A DNA stretch of 28,332 nt from an uncultured Collinsella sp. (GCA_905209455.1 CAJLTA010000026.1:1-28332), one strand, 5' to 3'. Positions 15,783 through 24,684 are shown, numbered from the stretch's first letter. Notes: a model not told the origin generated them from the letters alone. Translations and numbers: made by a program.

Positions 15783-16355
15783 CTACGGAATGTGTACCAG
15801 GTCCCTAAAGTAGACATTGCCCGTCTGCTCCTCGAACATCCAGATATTGAGGTAGATGTCGTTGAGGTCGTTGTTCACGTCAAAGTTCGGGTCGTCGAAG
15901 GTGCCTACAAAGGTGAGCATCGCGGTCGCTTCTTCGCCTGCGGCGACGGGCTGGCGCATGCGTACGTCGCAGACGACACCGTTGACGTAGGCATAAGCAT
16001 CAACATCGCCAAACATCATGTCGACATCGGTGTTGTTTGTCACCGCAAAGATCAACACTGCGTCGCCGTAGCCATCCGTGTCCTTGCCCACGCAGGTAAC
16101 ATGGACGTTCTCGTCTGCCTCTAGGTCGATGGGGAACTGTTCTTGAGGGCCGGGACCCAAGCCCTGGGGGTCGACTATATCTTCGTCTATTTTGTCGAAA
16201 CGCTCCGAAGGCGTCGTTTTCTCGATGGCTTTGGTGCTGCCAAGATCCGGCTCGCATGGTCTGGTTTTACTATCGATGTTGCTGCAGCCCGTCAGAGCGA
16301 ACGAGCATGCAGCGACGACGAGCGCGGTTGCGCAGAGGGTGCCTAGGCGTTTCAT
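15783..16355 (-). CDS. Putative lipoprotein of unknown function
   Basis: This 190-residue protein starts with a lipoprotein signal peptide (MKRLGT..., lipobox LTGC at about residues 21-24), so it should be lipid-anchored on the outer face of the cell membrane. An acidic, Pro-rich linker follows to about residue 80, then a beta-rich domain with VLIFAVTNNTDVDMMFGDVDAYAYVNG, reminiscent of Ig-like extracellular domains in DUF4352/DUF5067-type lipoproteins. That similarity is by eye only. AAGGAG precedes the ATG at 16355. It is convergent with leuS and divergent from rimP, with no functional partner visible. Confidence 0.8.
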   Translation of the reverse strand: MKRLGTLCATALVVAACSFALTGCSNIDSKTRPCEPDLGSTKAIEKTTPSERFDKIDEDIVDPQGLGPGPQEQFPIDLEADENVHVTCVGKDTDGYGDAVLIFAVTNNTDVDMMFGDVDAYAYVNGVVCDVRMRQPVAAGEEATAMLTFVGTFDDPNFDVNNDLNDIYLNIWMFEEQTGNVYFRDLVHIP

Positions 16356-16617
16356 GGTGTCTCCTTGCCGTAGAGGATCTGGAAGGTTGTGCGGTCAATG
16401 CGTGCGTCCGGCTTATCTGTTCCAGAATGTCCCTTACGGGCAGTCTGGCCGATGCGCGACCAGGGATGGAATGCCCATAGGGCCCGATTTGGCCGGCGCG
16501 CTGGGACGCATGGCCCGTTTTGGGGCTTTTGGGGAGCACCGCACAGGAGTCCTCGCCTAATTGTCCTATTCTTGTGGAGAAGCTGTGGGCGCGCTGACCT
16601 GCGAATTTCTTTGACGC
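16356..16617. other. Intergenic region without recognisable gene
   Basis: These 262 bases between the lipoprotein start and the rimP promoter contain no supported gene, tRNA or known structured RNA. The rimP frame stays open upstream to 16389, but that part has no ribosome site and no RimP similarity. A promoter for the minus-strand lipoprotein gene presumably lies here; I cannot place it. Confidence 0.6.
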
Positions 16618-16646
16618 TTGCACGTTTTCGCAGGTATTGGTATAGT
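16618..16646 (+). promoter_or_regulatory. Promoter of the rimP-nusA-infB operon
   Basis: TTGCAC (16618-16623), a 17-base spacer and TATAGT (16641-16646) with a TGn extension form the best promoter in the window. Transcription would start near 16653, about 20 bases before a terminator-type hairpin. Confidence 0.75.
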
Positions 16647-16671
16647 TTGCTTGCAAATGAAGTTGTAATTG

Positions 16672-16704
16672 AAAGAAGTGGGGTTTCGGCCCCGCTTCTT
16701 TTTT
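16672..16704 (+). terminator. Leader terminator (attenuator) upstream of rimP
   Basis: A 12-bp stem (16672-16683 with 16690-16701, one T-G pair) around TTTCGG runs into TTTTTT (16699-16704). It lies between the operon promoter and the rimP ribosome site at 16713-16717, so every transcript from that promoter must read through it. In Bacillus subtilis NusA is known to control its own operon through a leader terminator; the same is plausible here. Confidence 0.8.
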
Positions 16705-16724
16705 GTATGGATGGAGGTGCCGCA

Positions 16725-17219
16725 ATGGTCAAGACCAAGACCGAGCAGGCGATCATCGACGCGCTCGAGGCCGTCGCTCCCCAGCACGATGTCGATATTG
16801 TCGACGTTGAGCTCGTGGGCGCCACCAAGGCCCCCTGCGTGCGTGTGCGTATCGAGGGTGCCGAGGGTCAGAGCTTGTCGCTCAACGACGTCACGGCCAA
16901 TACCAAGTGGGTCGGCGACGTAATTGAGGAGCTCGACCCCATTTCTTCGAGCTACACGCTCGAGGTGTCGAGCCCGGGTATGGCGCGCCCGCTGCGCCGC
17001 CCGCGCGACTTTGCCCGCTTTGTGGGCGAGGACTGCGAGCTCACCTCCACCGCCACCGAGGGCCGTCGCAAGTTCTCCGGCAAGATTGCCGCCGCGACCG
17101 AGACGAACGTGACTCTCGAGCTCGAGGACGGCGAGTCCGTCACCCTCGATTTCTCTGATGTTAAAAAGTGCAAGTTGAAGCCCACCTATGACTTCAAGCC
17201 CGCGAAGGAAGGAAAGTAA
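16725..17219 (+). CDS. rimP: Ribosome maturation factor RimP
   Basis: This 164-residue protein helps assemble the 30S subunit. It has the N-terminal domain with DIVDVELVGATKAPCVRVRIE and DVT..TKWVGDVIEELDPISSSYTLEVSSPGMARPL, the RimP signature, and a C-terminal Sm-like beta-barrel. The start at ATG 16725 is set by GGAGG at 16713-16717 and by homology; the long upstream extension of the frame is not real. One base separates its stop from the nusA start, the usual rimP-nusA arrangement. Confidence 0.95.
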   Translation: MVKTKTEQAIIDALEAVAPQHDVDIVDVELVGATKAPCVRVRIEGAEGQSLSLNDVTANTKWVGDVIEELDPISSSYTLEVSSPGMARPLRRPRDFARFVGEDCELTSTATEGRRKFSGKIAAATETNVTLELEDGESVTLDFSDVKKCKLKPTYDFKPAKEGK

Positions 17220-17220
17220 G

Positions 17221-18468
17221 ATGGCAGCATCCGACATGATGTCCGCCCTGATGGAGCTTTGCCAGGAAAGGCACATCGATCAGCTCTACCTGATCGATCG
17301 CCTGGAGCAGTCGCTCGCCAAGAGCTACGCCGAGATCTTGCATCTTGACTGGGGCGCCAAGGTGACCATCGACCGCACCACCGGTAAGATTTACGTTTAC
17401 CGCCTGGAGCCGATCGACGATTCTATGGACGAGGAGGGCAACTTCACCGAGTTCGAGGAGATCGACGTCACCCCCAAGAACACGAGCCGCATTGCCGCCC
17501 AGCACGCCAAGGCCGAGATCAACGCCATCGTGCGCAACTCCGCACGCGAGCAGATCTACGAGGAGTTCTCCGGTCGTATCGGTGACCTCATTAGCGGTAC
17601 CGTGCTGCAGTCCACGCCCGACTTTACGATCGTCAAGATCCGCGATGGCGTCGAGGCCGAGCTGCCGCACTTCGACCAGCGCCGTTACGAGAACGAGCGC
17701 AACGAGCGTCCGATGGGCGAGCGCTACCTGCACAACCAGCACATCAAGGCCGTGATCATCGACGTCCGCGACCCCAACTCCAACTTGCAGCCGGTTCGCG
17801 GCGAGCACAGCCGTCCGCCGATTGTCATCTCCCGTACCCACCCCGAGCTCATGCGTCGTCTGTTTGAGCAGGAGGTGCCCGAGATCTATGAGGGCACCGT
17901 CCAGATCAAGTCGATCGCCCGCGAGCCCGGCCAGCGCTCCAAGGTCGCCGTCCACTCGCTCGACGATCGCCTGGATCCCGTGGGCGCCTGCGTCGGCCCC
18001 AAGGGCAGCCGCGTTCGCGCCGTCGTGGGCGAGCTCCGCGGCGAGCGCGTCGACGTCATCCTGTGGGATGCCGATCCGGCCGTCTACGTCGCCAACGCCC
18101 TGTCGCCTGCCAAGGTCACCCGCGTCCTCATCGACGAGGAGAAGGCCTACGCCGGCGTCATCGTGCCCGATGACCAGCTTTCGCTCGCCATCGGCAAGGA
18201 GGGCCAGAACGCCCGCCTCGCCGCTCGCCTGACCGGCTGGCACATCGACATCAAGTCCGAGACCCTTGCCGCCGACATCCTCAAGAACGTCCCCGTTCAC
18301 GAGGAGCCCGCTGCCGACCTGATCGGTGACGAGGAGGACGACGACGTCCGTCGCTGCGAGTACGTGTCCGAGGACGGCATCCAGTGCCGCAACCAGGCCC
18401 GTCCGGGCTCCCGTTTTTGCGGTGTCCACGACACCGACGCCTTCGATGATGCGGAGGACCTGATCTAG
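17221..18468 (+). CDS. nusA: Transcription factor NusA with an added C-terminal Cys/His cluster
   Basis: This 415-residue protein binds RNA polymerase and nascent RNA and tunes pausing, termination and antitermination. It has the N-terminal RNAP-binding domain, an S1 domain (GDLISGTVLQST, about residues 120-190), KH1 (VGPKGSRVRAVVGEL) and KH2 (LAIGKEGQNARLAARLTGW). After the KH region an acidic linker leads to a compact motif with C379, C389, C400 and H403, spaced C-x9-C-x10-C-x2-H, not part of ordinary NusA. It resembles short zinc-binding CxxH modules. ATG 17221 follows AAGGAAGGAAAG. ylxR, normally the next gene, is missing; infB starts 91 bases later. Confidence 0.96.
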   Translation: MAASDMMSALMELCQERHIDQLYLIDRLEQSLAKSYAEILHLDWGAKVTIDRTTGKIYVYRLEPIDDSMDEEGNFTEFEEIDVTPKNTSRIAAQHAKAEINAIVRNSAREQIYEEFSGRIGDLISGTVLQSTPDFTIVKIRDGVEAELPHFDQRRYENERNERPMGERYLHNQHIKAVIIDVRDPNSNLQPVRGEHSRPPIVISRTHPELMRRLFEQEVPEIYEGTVQIKSIAREPGQRSKVAVHSLDDRLDPVGACVGPKGSRVRAVVGELRGERVDVILWDADPAVYVANALSPAKVTRVLIDEEKAYAGVIVPDDQLSLAIGKEGQNARLAARLTGWHIDIKSETLAADILKNVPVHEEPAADLIGDEEDDDVRRCEYVSEDGIQCRNQARPGSRFCGVHDTDAFDDAEDLI

Positions 18469-18523
18469 CGCGCGGTCGCGTCGGGCGGGTCCCGGCGCAT
18501 CTCCCACGCTCGTTCAGTCTCTA

Positions 18524-18538
18524 GGCACCCAAGGTGCC
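18524..18538 (+). other. Small palindromic hairpin before infB
   Basis: GGCACC (18524-18529) pairs with GGTGCC (18533-18538) over a CAA loop, a few bases upstream of the weak GGTAGGTG ribosome site of infB. It could modulate infB translation; no T-run follows, so it is not a standard terminator. Confidence 0.4.
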
Positions 18539-18559
18539 AGAAAGGGTAGGTGAAGTCAT

Positions 18560-21274
18560 ATGGCAAAAGTCCGTGTGTCCACCCTGGCCAAAGAGTTCGG
18601 CATGACCTCCAAGGAACTGATGGGTCATCTCGCCGAAATGAAGATTCCCGCTAAGTCCGCTTCCTCCGCCCTGGAGGACGCTTACGTCGCCATGGTCCGC
18701 AAGCAGCTTGCCTCGGTGATCGAGGCCCGCGCCAAGGAAGTCGAGGCCGCCAAGCAGGCCGAGGAGGAGGCAGCCGCCGCCGAGGAGGCAGCGCGCGCTG
18801 CCGAGGCCGAGCGCGAGCGCATCGCCGCCGAGAAGGCACGCGAGGAGGAGCGCCGCCAGTTCGCCGCGGCCCAGGCTGCCGAGGAGGCTGCCCGCGCCGA
18901 GGCCGAGGCCAAGAAGAAGGCCGAGCAGGAGCGCCTTGCCCGCGAGAAGGAGGAGGCTGCCCGTGAGGCCCAGCGCCGCGCCGTCCCCGCTTCCGACTCC
19001 GGTTCGCGCTTCCGTTCGCTGCTCGACCAGATCGCCGCACAGGAGACCGTTCTCAAGGAGAAGAAGGACGCCGAGGCGAAGGCCAAGGCCGAGCGCGCCG
19101 CCGAGCGCGGCAACCGTCGTAGCGGCAACAGCGACCGTCGCGGTGGTCGTCGTAACGATCGCAACGCCTCCGACAGCAACTCCGAGCGCAACGCCTCCGA
19201 GAGCCGTCCGCACAGCCATCGCACCAACGCCAGCAACAACGTCGCTGCCGGCATGGACTTCCCCAACCCCGATAAGCAGGGCAAGGGCAAGAAGCGCAAG
19301 GGCGGTCACGGCAACGATGAGGACCATTACAGCCGCATGGCTCGCGAGGCCGAGGAGTACAGCCGCGAGAAGGTGCTCGAGGAGGCCCGCGCCGCCGTCG
19401 AGGAGGCCTCTCGCGAGTCCACCGGTCGCCGCAAGAAGCGCAAGGAGAAGCGCGAGCGCGAGGCTGCCAAGGCTCAGGAGGAGCGCAAGATAGAGGAGGC
19501 GCTGGCCCAGGGCGTGAACCCCGAGGAACTCGACGCCATCAAGGTCTCCCAGGGCGTTACTGTTCAGGAGCTCGCCGAGGCGCTCGACGTTCCGGCCAAC
19601 GACATCATCAAGCGCCTGTTCCTGCTGGGCACGCCGCTCACGATGACGCAGTCCATGTCCGACGACCTCGTCGAGCTCGTTGCCGACGACCTGGGCCGTC
19701 AGATTAAGATCATCACACCCGAGGAGGAGAATACCTTCTCGTTCTACGACGATCCCGCCGACCTTAAGCCCCGCGCCCCGGTCGTCACCGTCATGGGCCA
19801 CGTCGACCACGGCAAGACGAGCCTGCTCGACGCCATCCGTCACACCGGTGTCGCTGCCGGCGAGGCGGGCGGCATTACCCAGGCCATCGGCGCTTCGCAG
19901 GTCATGATCAACGACCGCAAGATCACCTTCATCGATACCCCGGGCCACGCCACCTTTACGGCCATGCGTGCCCGTGGCGCCAAGGTGACCGATATCGTCA
20001 TCCTGATCGTCGCCGCCGACGACGGCGTCATGCCCCAGACCGTCGAGTCGATCAACCACGCCAAGGCCGCCGGTGTTCCCATCGTCGTCGCCGTCAACAA
20101 GATCGATAAGCCGGGCGCCAACCCCGACCGCGTGCGCCAGGAGCTCGCCGAGTACGGCATCATCCCCGAGGAGTGGGGCGGACAGAACATGTTCGTCAAC
20201 ATCTCGGCCAAGCAGAAGATCGGTATCGACGACCTGCTCGAGACCGTGCTGCTCCAGGCCGACGTGCTCGAGCTCAAGGCCAACCCCGACACCTTTGCCT
20301 CCGGTAACGTCCTCGAGGCCAAGCTCGACAAGGGCCGCGGTTCGGTTGCCACGGTTCTCGTGACCCGCGGTACCCTGCACGTGGGCGATACGCTGGTCGC
20401 CGGCCTTACCTACGGCCGCGTTCGCGCCATGCTCGATCCCAAGGGCAACGCCGTCACCGAGGCCGGCCCCTCCGACGCCGTCGAGATCCTGGGCCTGCAG
20501 TCCGTGCCCAACGCCGGTGACGAGTTCCGCGTGTTCGAGGACGAGCGCGAGGCTCGCGCCCTGGCCGACGAGCGTTCGCTCAAGGCTCGTATCGAGGAGC
20601 AGAGCCGCGTGAAGCACGTCACGCTCGAGAACCTCTTCGAGACCATCGCCGACGCCGAGGTCAAGGAACTCAACCTGATCATCAAGGCCGACGTCCAGGG
20701 CTCCATCGAGGCCCTTCAGGACTCGCTCGACAAGATGGATCAGTCCGAGGTCCGCATCAACACGATCCACTCCGCCGTCGGTGCCATCAACGAGACCGAC
20801 GTCGTCCTGGCCGACGCCTCCAACGCCATCATCATCGGCTTTGGCGTGCGTCCCGACGGCAAGGCCCGCTCCGCTGCCGAGCGCGAGGGCGTCGAGATCC
20901 GTTGCTACGACGTTATCTACAAGTGCCTCGAGGAGCTCGACGCTGCCCGCATCGGCATGCTTAAGCCCACCGAGGTCGAGGTCTCCACGGGTACCGCGAC
21001 CGTCCTGGACACCTTCAAGGTGCCCAAAGTCGGTATCGCCGCCGGTGTTCGCGTCGAAGAGGGCGAGATCGCCGCGACCGATTCCGTGCGTCTGGTGCGC
21101 GACGGCATCGTGGTCTTCAACGGCAAGATCGCCTCGATGCGCCACTACAAGGACGAGGCCAAGAGCCTCAAGAGCGGTTCCGAGGGCGGCATTGGCCTGG
21201 AGAACTTCCAAGACATCAAGCCCGGCGACCAGATCGAGGGTTACCGTATCGACCAGGTTGCCCGTACCGAGTAG
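18560..21274 (+). CDS. infB: Translation initiation factor IF-2
   Basis: This 904-residue GTPase brings initiator fMet-tRNA to the 30S subunit. It begins with an IF2_N domain (VRVSTLAKEFGMTSKELMGHL), then an Ala/Glu/Arg-rich, probably coiled-coil linker to about residue 310, and a second IF2_N module (about 315-365). The G domain shows G1 GHVDHGKT at 413-420, G2 GGITQAIGA, G3 DTPGH, G4 NKID at 513-516 and G5 SAK; domains II, III and IV follow. The long repetitive linker explains the large open frame on the opposite strand. It lies between nusA and rbfA, which starts 11 bases after its stop. Confidence 0.98.
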   Translation: MAKVRVSTLAKEFGMTSKELMGHLAEMKIPAKSASSALEDAYVAMVRKQLASVIEARAKEVEAAKQAEEEAAAAEEAARAAEAERERIAAEKAREEERRQFAAAQAAEEAARAEAEAKKKAEQERLAREKEEAAREAQRRAVPASDSGSRFRSLLDQIAAQETVLKEKKDAEAKAKAERAAERGNRRSGNSDRRGGRRNDRNASDSNSERNASESRPHSHRTNASNNVAAGMDFPNPDKQGKGKKRKGGHGNDEDHYSRMAREAEEYSREKVLEEARAAVEEASRESTGRRKKRKEKREREAAKAQEERKIEEALAQGVNPEELDAIKVSQGVTVQELAEALDVPANDIIKRLFLLGTPLTMTQSMSDDLVELVADDLGRQIKIITPEEENTFSFYDDPADLKPRAPVVTVMGHVDHGKTSLLDAIRHTGVAAGEAGGITQAIGASQVMINDRKITFIDTPGHATFTAMRARGAKVTDIVILIVAADDGVMPQTVESINHAKAAGVPIVVAVNKIDKPGANPDRVRQELAEYGIIPEEWGGQNMFVNISAKQKIGIDDLLETVLLQADVLELKANPDTFASGNVLEAKLDKGRGSVATVLVTRGTLHVGDTLVAGLTYGRVRAMLDPKGNAVTEAGPSDAVEILGLQSVPNAGDEFRVFEDEREARALADERSLKARIEEQSRVKHVTLENLFETIADAEVKELNLIIKADVQGSIEALQDSLDKMDQSEVRINTIHSAVGAINETDVVLADASNAIIIGFGVRPDGKARSAAEREGVEIRCYDVIYKCLEELDAARIGMLKPTEVEVSTGTATVLDTFKVPKVGIAAGVRVEEGEIAATDSVRLVRDGIVVFNGKIASMRHYKDEAKSLKSGSEGGIGLENFQDIKPGDQIEGYRIDQVARTE

Positions 21275-21285
21275 GGGGTAGCGCT

Positions 21286-21696
21286 ATGAAGCAAACGCAG
21301 GCAACCCGCCGTTTGGGCGAGCAGCTTCGCGAGAAGCTCGGTTATATCCTGCTCTTTGAGGTTTCCGATCCGCGTCTCGACCTGGTTACTTTGACCGCGG
21401 TCGAGGTCGCGGTGGACCGTTCGTTCGCGCGCGTGTACGTGTCGTGCGATGCGAGCCGCTACGACGAGGTCATGGAGGCGCTCGCTAGCGCTAAGGGCCG
21501 TATTCGTAGCCTGTTGGCTCGCTCGCTCGATTGGCGTGTCACGCCCGAGCTCGATTTTCGCATCGATCGCTCGACCGATGAGGCCGAGCGCATCACGCGT
21601 GCGCTGGAAAACGTTCCCGCCACGCTTGCGATCGAAAAGGACGAGGACGGCTATCCGATAGTGGATGCCGCCCAGGAGGCAGCTTTAGATGACTAA
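21286..21696 (+). CDS. rbfA: Ribosome-binding factor A
   Basis: This 136-residue KH-like protein assists late 30S maturation and 16S 5'-end processing. Family features are the N-terminal helix (TRRLGEQLREKLGYILLFEVSDPRL), VARVYVS-like strand (SFARVYVSCD), and the WRVTPELDFRID strand near the C-terminus. A G-rich ribosome site lies between the infB stop and ATG 21286. Its last codons overlap the next gene's start by 8 bases, implying translational coupling. Confidence 0.95.
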   Translation: MKQTQATRRLGEQLREKLGYILLFEVSDPRLDLVTLTAVEVAVDRSFARVYVSCDASRYDEVMEALASAKGRIRSLLARSLDWRVTPELDFRIDRSTDEAERITRALENVPATLAIEKDEDGYPIVDAAQEAALDD

Positions 21697-22732
21697 TTCC
21701 GCCGACCTCGCCTCGTGCGAGTCTGCAGATATTCAGCGACGCATCTTCGAGCTCATCGAGGGTGCGTCCTCCATTGCGATTTCGGGACACACTTCTCCCG
21801 ATGGCGACGCCCTGGGCTCTGTATTGGGTCTGGGTCTTTCGCTCATGAAGGTGTTCCCCGATAAGGACATCGCCCTGCTGCTGGCAGACGACGATCCCGT
21901 TCCGCGCATCTACCGTTTTATGGAGGGCGCCGATCTGCTGGTGCCGGCATCTACATACACCGGCAACCCGGACCTGTTCATCTCGGTGGACGTGCCGGTC
22001 GTCGAGCGCCTCAATAACTCCGCCGAGGTGTTGCGTCGTTCGGCCCACGTGGCGTGCTTTGACCATCATCCGGCACGCGAGGAGTTTGCCGAGGTCAGCC
22101 TTAGGTGTGTCAATGCCGCTGCTTGTGCCATGATCATCGACCGTTTTTTGGCCGATTGCGGCATCACCGCAAGCGACAGCATCGCCACCTGCCTGCTGTG
22201 CGGCCTGGTCACCGATACCGGTCGTTTTCAGTATCAGAATGCTGACGCTGCCGCGTTTCATGCCGCCTCGCGCCTGGTGGCGCACGGTGCTGATCCGGCG
22301 CGCGTCGCGCTCGAGGTTTACCAGAGCATGCGTGTCGAGTTCTTGCACCTTAAGTCCATCGTCATGGGTCGCATCAAGACGGTCGCGCACGGGCGCGTGG
22401 CGTATAGCTATGCGTACGAAAGTGACCTTAAGGAATGCGGCGTCACCTCTGATGAGTGCGACGGTCTGGTCGATGTGGTGCGCTCGGTGATGGGCGTCGA
22501 GGTCTGCCTGTTCCTTAAGGGCATCGAGGGCGATACCAAGGTGCGCGGCAACCTGCGCTCCAAGGGCGATCTTGATGTTTCCGAGATTGCGGCCAACTTT
22601 GGCGGAGGTGGGCACCACGCTGCCGCCGGCTTTACCAACGCCGGAACGATTTCCGAGACGCTCACCGCGGCACTTCCCATGCTGGCCGAGCTGGTAGGGG
22701 AGGATCCCGCTTCGGTGACCGTCGAGCTCTAA
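21689..22732 (+). CDS. nrnA: DHH/DHHA1 phosphoesterase, NrnA-type nanoRNase/pAp phosphatase
   Basis: This 347-residue protein has the DHH-family metal sites: HTSPDGDALGS (H34, D38, D40), the D125-H126-H127 motif (CFDHHPA), CGLVTDTGRFQ, and the DHHA1 substrate-binding GGGGHHAAAGF at about 305-315. NrnA enzymes degrade 2-5 nt RNAs and dephosphorylate 3'-phosphoadenosine 5'-phosphate. Its place directly after rbfA, sharing an 8-base overlap, is typical of Gram-positive infB operons. The precise substrate (nanoRNA, pAp or cyclic dinucleotide breakdown products) is not visible in the sequence. Confidence 0.92.
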   Translation: MTNSADLASCESADIQRRIFELIEGASSIAISGHTSPDGDALGSVLGLGLSLMKVFPDKDIALLLADDDPVPRIYRFMEGADLLVPASTYTGNPDLFISVDVPVVERLNNSAEVLRRSAHVACFDHHPAREEFAEVSLRCVNAAACAMIIDRFLADCGITASDSIATCLLCGLVTDTGRFQYQNADAAAFHAASRLVAHGADPARVALEVYQSMRVEFLHLKSIVMGRIKTVAHGRVAYSYAYESDLKECGVTSDECDGLVDVVRSVMGVEVCLFLKGIEGDTKVRGNLRSKGDLDVSEIAANFGGGGHHAAAGFTNAGTISETLTAALPMLAELVGEDPASVTVEL

Positions 22733-22747
22733 CTTTTTGGATGGTAC

Positions 22748-23680
22748 ATGGCTCGTCGTACACCCTCTCAACTTAATATGCTGCTTGCCGTCGATAAGCC
22801 GGTGGGCTGCACGTCCCACGACGTGGTTTCGCAATGCCGGCGCGCCCTCCATGAGCGGCGCGTCGGTCATGCCGGAACGCTCGACCCCATGGCATCGGGT
22901 GTCATGGTGGTGGGCGTGGGTCAGGCAACGCGTCTGCTGGGCATGCTCACGCTCGATACCAAAAGCTACGTCGCCGACATTTCGTTTGGCGTCGAAACCA
23001 ATACCGATGATGCGGAAGGCGAGGCCGTCCGCACGGTGCCCATAGCCGACGAGCTGCGCGATCCGTCCTATGCCCGCGAGCGCCTGTGCACCATGTTGGG
23101 CCCGCAGATGCAGGTGCCGCCGGCGTTTTCGGCCATTTCGGTCAACGGCGTGCGCGCCTATAAGGCTGCGCGCGAGGGCAATGCCGTGTTGCTGCCCCCG
23201 CGTCCGGTCGAGGTGTACTCCGCCGACCTGATTGCCGTGAGCGGCGAGGGCGATTCGTGCGTATGGACCGTGGCGTTTTCGGTGAGTAAGGGCACCTATA
23301 TCCGTGCGCTCGCTCGCGACCTGGGTCGTGCCTGCGACAACGCGGCACATATTTCTGCATTGCGCCGTACGGCCTCCGGTGTTGTTTCCATCGGTGCCTG
23401 CCATGTGGTCGAGGAGCTTTCTGCCGAGTCCGCTGCCGGCTTTGCCCTGGATCCCATTGCGGCACTGGGCGCCACGCGCGTCGACTTGCCGGGCGATCTT
23501 GCCGACGATCTGCTGTGTGGACGTCGTATTCCTATTGAGCGCGCGCTTGCGGGCTTCGATGCCTCGAAGGCGCCGTTTGCGCTGGTGCTCGATGGCGGGC
23601 TCAAGGCGCTTGCCCGTATCGAGGGCGGTCGCTTTGTTATGGAGCATGTCTTTCCGCAGGCGATCGGCGGTGTTCGATGA
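22748..23680 (+). CDS. truB: tRNA pseudouridine(55) synthase TruB
   Basis: This 310-residue enzyme makes pseudouridine 55 in the T-loop of tRNAs. It shows DKPVGCTSHDVV, then the catalytic Asp46 in HAGTLDPMASG, the VGxxTR-type motif (VGVGQATRL), SKGTYIRALARDLG, and a C-terminal PUA-like part. The ribosome site is weak (GGATGG, 22740-22745). The gene ends in an ATGA overlap with ribF, so translation of the two is probably coupled. Confidence 0.96.
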   Translation: MARRTPSQLNMLLAVDKPVGCTSHDVVSQCRRALHERRVGHAGTLDPMASGVMVVGVGQATRLLGMLTLDTKSYVADISFGVETNTDDAEGEAVRTVPIADELRDPSYARERLCTMLGPQMQVPPAFSAISVNGVRAYKAAREGNAVLLPPRPVEVYSADLIAVSGEGDSCVWTVAFSVSKGTYIRALARDLGRACDNAAHISALRRTASGVVSIGACHVVEELSAESAAGFALDPIAALGATRVDLPGDLADDLLCGRRIPIERALAGFDASKAPFALVLDGGLKALARIEGGRFVMEHVFPQAIGGVR

Positions 23681-24684
23681 TGCTGGCCTCCCACGAGCTC
23701 GCGCGTATTTTTTTCGCGGGCGAGTCGGATGAGGCCCGCATCGTCGCCGCCGATGCATTTGATGATTGCGCTTGCCTGGGCGCCGCGTCGATCGCCATCG
23801 GCGTGTTCGATGGCGTGCATCGGGGGCATCGCGAACTGATCGACGCGGTCGTTCGCGATGCGCGTGACCACGGCTGCAAGGCGGTCGTGGTCACCTTCGA
23901 TCCCGACCCGGACGTGGTGGTGAGCCCCTCGCCCGCTCAAAAACTGATGACGACGGCCGACCGTCTGCATGCCCTGGCTCTCACCGGGGTCGATGCGGTC
24001 CTGGCCGTTCCCTTTACGCCCGCGGTGGCGGCGCTCGACCACGTGGGCTTTCTTAAGCTGCTGTCGCGCGTTGTCGATATCCGCTCAATTCGCGTGGGTA
24101 GCGACTTTAGGTTGGGTCGCGGCGGCGCCTCGGGCGTTGCCGAGATGCAGGCGTGGGGAGCCGAGCGCGGCGTTGACGTCTATGGCCATGAGCTGCTGTG
24201 CGTCGATGGACAGACGATCTGCGCCACCCGCATTCGTCAGGAGCTCCGCCAGGGTCATGTTGAGCTTGCCGCTGAGCTGCTCGGCCGCACGTACATGCTG
24301 CGAGGTATTGTTGCCGGCGGTCGTCACCAAGGCTCCGACATGGGTTTTCCCACGGCAAACATCCAGGTGCCCGAGGGCATCCAGGTTCCTGCCGATGGCG
24401 TCTACGAGGGCCTGGTGCTGGTCGACGATACTGTGTGGCCTGCCGCCGTCAACGTGGGCCTGCCGCCGACGTATGCCGACGATGCCGCCTCGGCGCATCT
24501 CGAGGCCAACTTGATCGGATATGCGGGCGACCTGTACGGCGCCTCGGTGTCGCTGGCGTTTACGCGCTGGCTGCGCCCGTCGCGCGTGTTCGATTCGCTG
24601 GACGAGCTTATCGCGACCGTCGAGGGTAATATTGACGATATTCGCCACAACTTGGGTGAGCAGGGGGTGAGCATCCGTGATTAG
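23677..24684 (+). CDS. ribF: Bifunctional riboflavin kinase / FAD synthetase
   Basis: This 335-residue protein converts riboflavin to FMN and then FAD. The N-terminal adenylyltransferase domain has GVFDGVHRGH (residues 42-51), VVTFDPDPD, VGSDFRLGRGG and the ATRIRQEL segment; the C-terminal kinase domain has GRTYMLRGIVAGG...MGFPTANI and the YGASVSLAF strand. A 38-residue stretch precedes the first motif, a little longer than usual. It starts inside the truB stop (ATGA) and its stop overlaps dnaG by 8 bases. rpsO, often the next gene in this operon, is absent. Confidence 0.95.
   Translation: MMLASHELARIFFAGESDEARIVAADAFDDCACLGAASIAIGVFDGVHRGHRELIDAVVRDARDHGCKAVVVTFDPDPDVVVSPSPAQKLMTTADRLHALALTGVDAVLAVPFTPAVAALDHVGFLKLLSRVVDIRSIRVGSDFRLGRGGASGVAEMQAWGAERGVDVYGHELLCVDGQTICATRIRQELRQGHVELAAELLGRTYMLRGIVAGGRHQGSDMGFPTANIQVPEGIQVPADGVYEGLVLVDDTVWPAAVNVGLPPTYADDAASAHLEANLIGYAGDLYGASVSLAFTRWLRPSRVFDSLDELIATVEGNIDDIRHNLGEQGVSIRD

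Noticed and set aside
16389..16724. N-terminal extension of RimP
   Set aside because: It would include the operon promoter and the leader terminator, has no ribosome site and no similarity; RimP begins at 16725.
18521..21211. 896-codon open frame on the minus strand opposite infB
   Set aside because: Repetitive Leu/Gly/Ala product caused by the biased IF-2 linker and codon use; no ribosome site or family.
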